Source: Thiopontia sp964344135 (GTDB lineage: Bacteria; Pseudomonadota; Gammaproteobacteria; GCF-002020875). Taken from it: a stretch of DNA of 9,519 bases. Shown here in pieces: positions 6,613-9,519 of the stretch. The stretch spans positions 1-9,519 of the forward strand of contig CAYFMF010000054.1 of the NCBI GenBank assembly GCA_964344135.1, read 5' to 3'. The notes beneath the pieces are model-generated. The model was not told the DNA's origin. It saw only the letters and a list, made by a program, of their open reading frames with translations, and searched no databases. A program made the position numbers and the translations under genes. Each line of letters starts with the position of its first letter. The stretch's first letter is position 1.

Positions 6613-7047
6613 CTATTCCGGGATACGAACCGCCAGCACATCACAGGGGGCATGGTGCAGTACCCCATTGGCGGTCGACCCCATCAATAGCCCCAGCCCG
6701 TGACGCCCATGGCTTCCGAGAATGATCAGGTCATACCCCTGTTCACTGGCGATGCGGACAATCTCACTCTTTGGGGAGCCGATCTCAACCAGTTGCCGTG
6801 CATCGGGGCTCCCCATCCTCTCTGCAACACCCTGCAGCTTCTGTCGGGCCTGTTCGATCAGCTCCTGCTCAACATCAAGGTCGGGGAGGTAGACATCAAC
6901 ATTGAACTCGTGCTGATAGTACTCCACCACATGGAGCAGGGTGACGGCAGCCTGACACTCTTGTGAGATCTCGATTGCCTTCTCGACAACATGGTCGGCG
7001 CTGTTGGAAAAATCGGTTGCCAGAAGGATCTGCTGATAGTGACTCAT
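6613..7047 (-). CDS. Universal stress protein, UspA family
   Basis: Single-domain universal stress protein of 144 residues, the same length as E. coli UspA. It begins with the typical HYQQILLATDFS (Asp12) and has a C-terminal GSHGRHGLGLLMGST nucleotide-binding-like loop (residues 111-125) followed by NGVLHHAPCDVLAVR. The spacing between the second Gly (114) and the GS (123-124) is 8 residues, whereas the classic ATP-binding version has 9, so ATP binding cannot be assumed. Family members are cytoplasmic and induced by starvation or stress; the exact role is unknown. A strong AGAGGAG ribosome site (plus-strand 7056-7062) begins in the stop codon of the toxin gene upstream, 8 bases before the ATG. 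This ties the gene to the toxin-antitoxin transcript. It is not part of the classical pdxA-rsmA-apaG-apaH operon. Confidence 0.93.
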   Translation of the reverse strand: MSHYQQILLATDFSNSADHVVEKAIEISQECQAAVTLLHVVEYYQHEFNVDVYLPDLDVEQELIEQARQKLQGVAERMGSPDARQLVEIGSPKSEIVRIASEQGYDLIILGSHGRHGLGLLMGSTANGVLHHAPCDVLAVRIPE

Positions 7048-7061
7048 TCTCTCTGCTCCTC

Positions 7062-7442
7062 TTATTTTCTGATTTCGATGCCAAACTCACCCAGTTTGTT
7101 GTCAACAGTTGCGAGCGGGATTTTCTCAATCTTTGCCTGGGCAACCAGCATCCGGTCAAAAGGGTCTCGATGTTGATGGTTCCAGCTTCCAGCCAGCTGT
7201 GCATGTTCCGGGGTGATCGGTAGCGCAGTGAACCCTGCCTGTTCAATCCATTTTGGCACATTCCTGGCTACCGCCCCTGCCTCATTCAGCTTTCCCAGCC
7301 GGTATTTTGTTGCAATCTCCCAAACGGATGCGCTGCTGACCAGGATGGGCTGATTGATATCAGCAATAGTCAACCGAAGTGGTTGGGAGAGCCTGGGGTC
7401 ATCAAAGAGCCACCAGAGAAAGATATGGGTATCCAGCAGCAT
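7062..7442 (-). CDS. vapC: Type II toxin, VapC-type PIN-domain ribonuclease
   Basis: Predicted Mg-dependent endoribonuclease toxin of 126 residues. The acidic PIN active site is complete: Asp4 in MLLDTHIFLWW, Glu42 in SASVWEIATK, Asp93 in HRDPFDRMLVAQA (with Asp96), and Asp114 in LATVDNKL. VapC toxins cut tRNA or rRNA and stop translation; the target of this one is unknown. The start is 2 bases after the antitoxin stop (TAA-CC-ATG) with GGGA as ribosome site inside the antitoxin end, the standard antitoxin-first arrangement. The stop codon overlaps the ribosome site of the UspA-family gene. A hand count over 7081-7500 gives about 53% GC, below flanking lines, which fits acquisition. All catalytic residues are intact, so it looks functional. 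Confidence 0.92.
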   Translation of the reverse strand: MLLDTHIFLWWLFDDPRLSQPLRLTIADINQPILVSSASVWEIATKYRLGKLNEAGAVARNVPKWIEQAGFTALPITPEHAQLAGSWNHQHRDPFDRMLVAQAKIEKIPLATVDNKLGEFGIEIRK

Positions 7443-7444
7443 GG

Positions 7445-7666
7445 TTATTCCCAGTGCTCCAGCTCTTCATCCGGTAGTGGATCGAAGAAGGAGTCGGTAA
7501 CTGCCCCCTTGGCAATACCTGGCTTGCGTTTTGTGGGCGGCTCGATGGGCACCAGTTTTGCGAAGGGGGTACCGGCCTTTGCGATAATGATCTCTGCCCC
7601 TGCATGTGCCTGATTTAACAGGCGGGAGAGGTGGGTTTTGGCCTCGTGAATGTTGACTGTCTGCAT
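7445..7666 (-). CDS. Type II antitoxin, Phd/YefM family
   Basis: Antitoxin partner of the adjacent PIN toxin, 73 residues. The N-terminal half is the Phd/YefM DNA-binding and dimerisation fold (MQTVNIHEAKTHLSRLL, then AGAEIIIAKAGTPFAKLVPI). The C-terminal tail, rich in acidic residues and aromatics (DSFFDPLPDEELEHWE), is the expected toxin-wrapping segment. Phd/YefM proteins neutralise the toxin and repress their own promoter. No ribosome site lies at normal spacing: GGGGG sits only one base before the ATG. That agrees with the promoter prediction upstream, which would start the message at or next to the ATG. The ATG is supported because the first residues match the family start and no other in-frame Met follows. 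It begins 15 bases after the rsmA stop. Confidence 0.93.
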   Translation of the reverse strand: MQTVNIHEAKTHLSRLLNQAHAGAEIIIAKAGTPFAKLVPIEPPTKRKPGIAKGAVTDSFFDPLPDEELEHWE

Positions 7667-7673
7667 ACCCCCG

Positions 7674-7702
7674 AGTATGACTTAGTCATGAGACTTGGTC
7701 AA
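7674..7702 (-). promoter_or_regulatory. Predicted promoter of the antitoxin-toxin operon
   Basis: Reading the minus strand, TTGACC (plus-strand 7697-7702, 5 of 6 to consensus) and CATACT (7674-7679, 4 of 6) are separated by exactly 17 bp. The -35 lies inside the end of rsmA and the -10 lies just after its stop codon. A start site 7 bases past the -10 falls at about 7667, one base before the antitoxin ATG. This would allow the stress module to be expressed independently of pdxA-rsmA. Prediction from sequence only. Confidence 0.6.
7677..7701. promoter_or_regulatory. Candidate operator: 13-bp palindrome plus a second core copy
   Basis: ATGACTTAGTCAT at 7677-7689 is a perfect inverted repeat (ATGACT, central T, AGTCAT). 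A related core, GACTTGGTCA at 7692-7701, repeats GACTTAGTCA of the palindrome (7679-7688) with 9 of 10 identities and a 13-bp period. The palindrome covers part of the -10 and the spacer of the predicted promoter, and the second copy overlaps the -35. Position and symmetry are what an autoregulating antitoxin dimer would need. Binding by this antitoxin is inference. Confidence 0.55.
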
Positions 7703-8494
7703 GTTATCGACTCTGCTCAAGGTGGCGCGGGTTAGCGTGGCAAACTCCTCCAGGGTCAGTGTCTCTGCCCGACGGACGGGATCGATTCCGGCCGACTCAA
7801 AATCTGCTGCGGTTACCAGAGATCTTAGACTATTGCGCAGGGTTTTTCTGCGCTGGGAGAAGGCGGCAGTGACAATCTTCGCAAAGAGGGATTCATCAAC
7901 AATCTCGACAGGCGGTTGTTCCCATGGGGTGAGCCGGACGACCGAGGAGTCCACCTTGGGGGGCGGATTGAAGGCACCGGGGCCAATCGTCAGCAGCCGT
8001 TCCACCCTGCAGAAGCGCTGTACCATCACCGAGAGGCGACCATAGTCTCTGCTGTTGGGGGCTGCCGCCATTCGATCCACCACCTCTTTCTGCAGCATGA
8101 AGTGCATATCCTGGATGATTGTTGCACTGCCCAGCAGATGAAAGATCAGCGGGGTGGAGATGTTGTAGGGGAGGTTTCCAACAATGCGGAGTGGTCTCTC
8201 ATCATCAACAAGAGATGAGAAATCGAACCGCAGGACATCACTGCTGTGGATGGTCAGTTTCCCAATCGGCTGACACCTCTCCTCCAGCAGCGGGATCAGG
8301 TCCCGATCCAGCTCCACCGCATCCATCTCCCCGACCAGAGGTAGCAGCTGGCAGGTGAGTGCCCCCTGACCCGGGCCGATCTCCACCAGATGCTCTCCAG
8401 GGTGGGGGTTGATGGCCGCAACAATCTTGCCGATCACATTCTGGTCATGGAGAAAGTTCTGACCAAACCGTTTTCGCGGAGTATGTTCTCTCAT
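7682..8494 (-). CDS. rsmA: 16S rRNA (adenine1518-N6/adenine1519-N6)-dimethyltransferase RsmA (KsgA)
   Basis: Dimethylates two adjacent adenines in the 3' hairpin of 16S rRNA late in 30S assembly. It has 270 residues (E. coli 273). Motifs: KRFGQNFLHD (8-17), SAM motif I VEIGPGQGALT (37-47), acidic VELDRD (60-65), motif IV NLPYNIS (107-113) and a C-terminal part with PPPKVDSSVVRL and AFSQRRKTLRNSL typical of the family. The ATG at 8494 overlaps the pdxA stop (ATGA), the usual sign of translational coupling. The stop codon lies inside the palindrome described at 7677-7689. In E. coli the next gene would be apaG; here it is the antitoxin. Confidence 0.98.
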   Translation of the reverse strand: MREHTPRKRFGQNFLHDQNVIGKIVAAINPHPGEHLVEIGPGQGALTCQLLPLVGEMDAVELDRDLIPLLEERCQPIGKLTIHSSDVLRFDFSSLVDDERPLRIVGNLPYNISTPLIFHLLGSATIIQDMHFMLQKEVVDRMAAAPNSRDYGRLSVMVQRFCRVERLLTIGPGAFNPPPKVDSSVVRLTPWEQPPVEIVDESLFAKIVTAAFSQRRKTLRNSLRSLVTAADFESAGIDPVRRAETLTLEEFATLTRATLSRVDNLTKSHD

Positions 8495-9519
8495 CGACCC
8501 AATGCTACCTCAATGGCCGCCTCCAGACTCCCTGTATCTGCTTTCCCGGTTCCGGCCAGCTCCAGTGCGGTGCCGTGGTCGACCGAGGTGCGGAGGAAGG
8601 GGAGACCGAGAGTGATGTTGACGGCACGACCAAACCCATTGTGCTTGAGCACCGGCAGCCCCTGATCGTGATACATCGCCAGTACCGCATCGGCCCGCTC
8701 CAGAGATTGGCGGGTAAAGAGGGTGTCGGCCGGCAGGGGGCCGACCAGATCCATTCCGGACTTGCGCAGCTGCTCCAGCACCGGTGTGATCACCTCAATC
8801 TCCTCTCGCCCCAGATGGCCCTCCTCTCCTGCATGGGGGTTGAGGCCGGCAACCAGAATCCTCGGATCGGAGATGCCAAACTGTTGGTTCAAACCGTGGT
8901 GAAGAATCGGGAGGATTCTCTCCAGCTTCTCTCTTGTTATGGCTGCCGGGACCTCAGAGAGGGGGAGGTGGGTGGTGGCCAGCGCCACCCGTAGTCCCAT
9001 TCCCGCAGGGGGTTGGCCGGGGATGGCCAACATCATCACCACCTCATCCACCCCACAAAGCCGCTGCAGGTATTCGGTATGGCCGGTAAATGGGATCCTG
9101 GCAACCCATTCAGGGGTGCCCTCTCCACCGAGCAGCCCGGCCGCACCCGCCTGGTTGATGATCCCCTTGTGGATCGGGCCGGTGACCAGTGCGGAGTAGT
9201 CTCCAGAGAGGCACTCCTCCGTGGCAAGACGCAGGGTCTCCAGAACATAACTGGCACTGTTGGGGGTGGGCGTGCCGGGGTCGATCACCGTCTCAAGCGG
9301 AACCTCTTGTACGGTCAGGGTTCCGGCATCTCGGCTGATCGGGAGGTGGTCACGAAATTCGGCCGGTGGCACGGTCGTAACAGCAAGTGGGAGATTGAGC
9401 GCCTCTGCACGCTGCAACAGAAGCTCCCGGCTTGCAAACGCGACAATCTCATAATCCCGCTGCCGTTGTGCCAGCTGCACCGCCAGGTCGGGGCCGATCC
9501 CTGCCGGTTCGCCGGGGGT
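8491..9519 (-). CDS. pdxA: 4-hydroxythreonine-4-phosphate dehydrogenase PdxA, N-terminus outside the window
   Basis: NAD-dependent dehydrogenase of the deoxyxylulose-5-phosphate-dependent vitamin B6 pathway. The frame stays open to the window edge: the first visible residues are TPGEPAGIGPDLAVQLAQ, the typical PdxA N-terminus, so only some 5-10 residues are missing and the true start lies beyond 9519. The three metal-ligand His are visible in ATTHLPL, LNPHAGEEGHLG and YHDQGLPVLKHNGFG, with the E. coli spacing of 45 and 55 residues. SVDHGTALELAG closes the conserved core. The stretch before the first metal His is longer than in E. coli: about 16 extra residues precede IPFTGHTEY (bases 9097-9144) and about 7 more, Gly/Pro-rich, follow VVMMLA (8995-9024). 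The gene overlaps rsmA by 4 bases. surA would be expected upstream by E. coli order. Confidence 0.97.
   Translation of the reverse strand, partial: TPGEPAGIGPDLAVQLAQRQRDYEIVAFASRELLLQRAEALNLPLAVTTVPPAEFRDHLPISRDAGTLTVQEVPLETVIDPGTPTPNSASYVLETLRLATEECLSGDYSALVTGPIHKGIINQAGAAGLLGGEGTPEWVARIPFTGHTEYLQRLCGVDEVVMMLAIPGQPPAGMGLRVALATTHLPLSEVPAAITREKLERILPILHHGLNQQFGISDPRILVAGLNPHAGEEGHLGREEIEVITPVLEQLRKSGMDLVGPLPADTLFTRQSLERADAVLAMYHDQGLPVLKHNGFGRAVNITLGLPFLRTSVDHGTALELAGTGKADTGSLEAAIEVALGR

Noticed and set aside
7917..8358. Plus-strand open frames opposite rsmA
   Set aside because: They are complementary to conserved rsmA motifs and show no independent protein features.
1..9519. Possible mobile element, prophage, CRISPR array or integron carrying the toxin-antitoxin cassette
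   Set aside because: No transposase, integrase, terminal inverted repeats, target duplication or repeat array was seen around 6600-7700; the only repeat is the short operator-like motif.

Overview
The window looks like a chromosomal segment of a gammaproteobacterium, probably a sulfur oxidiser. The evidence is the gene order lgt-thyA-folA, the tail-to-tail folA/apaH pair followed by rsmA and pdxA (the arrangement known from E. coli), and a tusA gene followed by a DsrE/DsrF/DrsH-like gene, a pairing typical of sulfur-oxidising lineages. Coding density is very high and base composition is GC-rich. Species-level assignment is not possible from this sequence.

Left part (1-1438): the minus-strand gene for a periplasmic M48 metalloprotease/TPR protein (BepA type), cut at its C-terminus by the window edge, is divergent from tusA across about 120 bp. 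Sulfur part (1439-2320): tusA and a DsrE2-like protein, each followed by a convincing intrinsic terminator. Plus-strand housekeeping block (2338-5799): rlmI (23S rRNA m5C methyltransferase), lgt (prolipoprotein diacylglyceryl transferase), thyA (thymidylate synthase) and folA (dihydrofolate reductase). ThyA and FolA form the deoxythymidylate/tetrahydrofolate cycle.

Minus-strand block (9519 down to 5768): pdxA (N-terminus outside the window), rsmA, a Phd/YefM-type antitoxin, a VapC-type PIN toxin, a UspA-family protein and apaH. Spacing is tight throughout (4-nt overlap, then 15, 2, 14 and 11 nt), so these genes could be one transcript. folA and apaH overlap by 32 bp at their 3' ends.

The most interesting feature is in this block. 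In E. coli apaG lies between rsmA and apaH. Here apaG is absent and a toxin-antitoxin pair plus a universal stress gene occupy its place. A good candidate sigma70 promoter for the toxin-antitoxin pair lies inside the end of rsmA. Its 17-bp spacer holds a perfect 13-bp palindrome, and a second copy of the core motif overlaps the -35 box. The predicted transcription start is only one base before the antitoxin ATG, so the antitoxin message may be essentially leaderless. No phage, insertion sequence, CRISPR array, tRNA or rRNA was seen.
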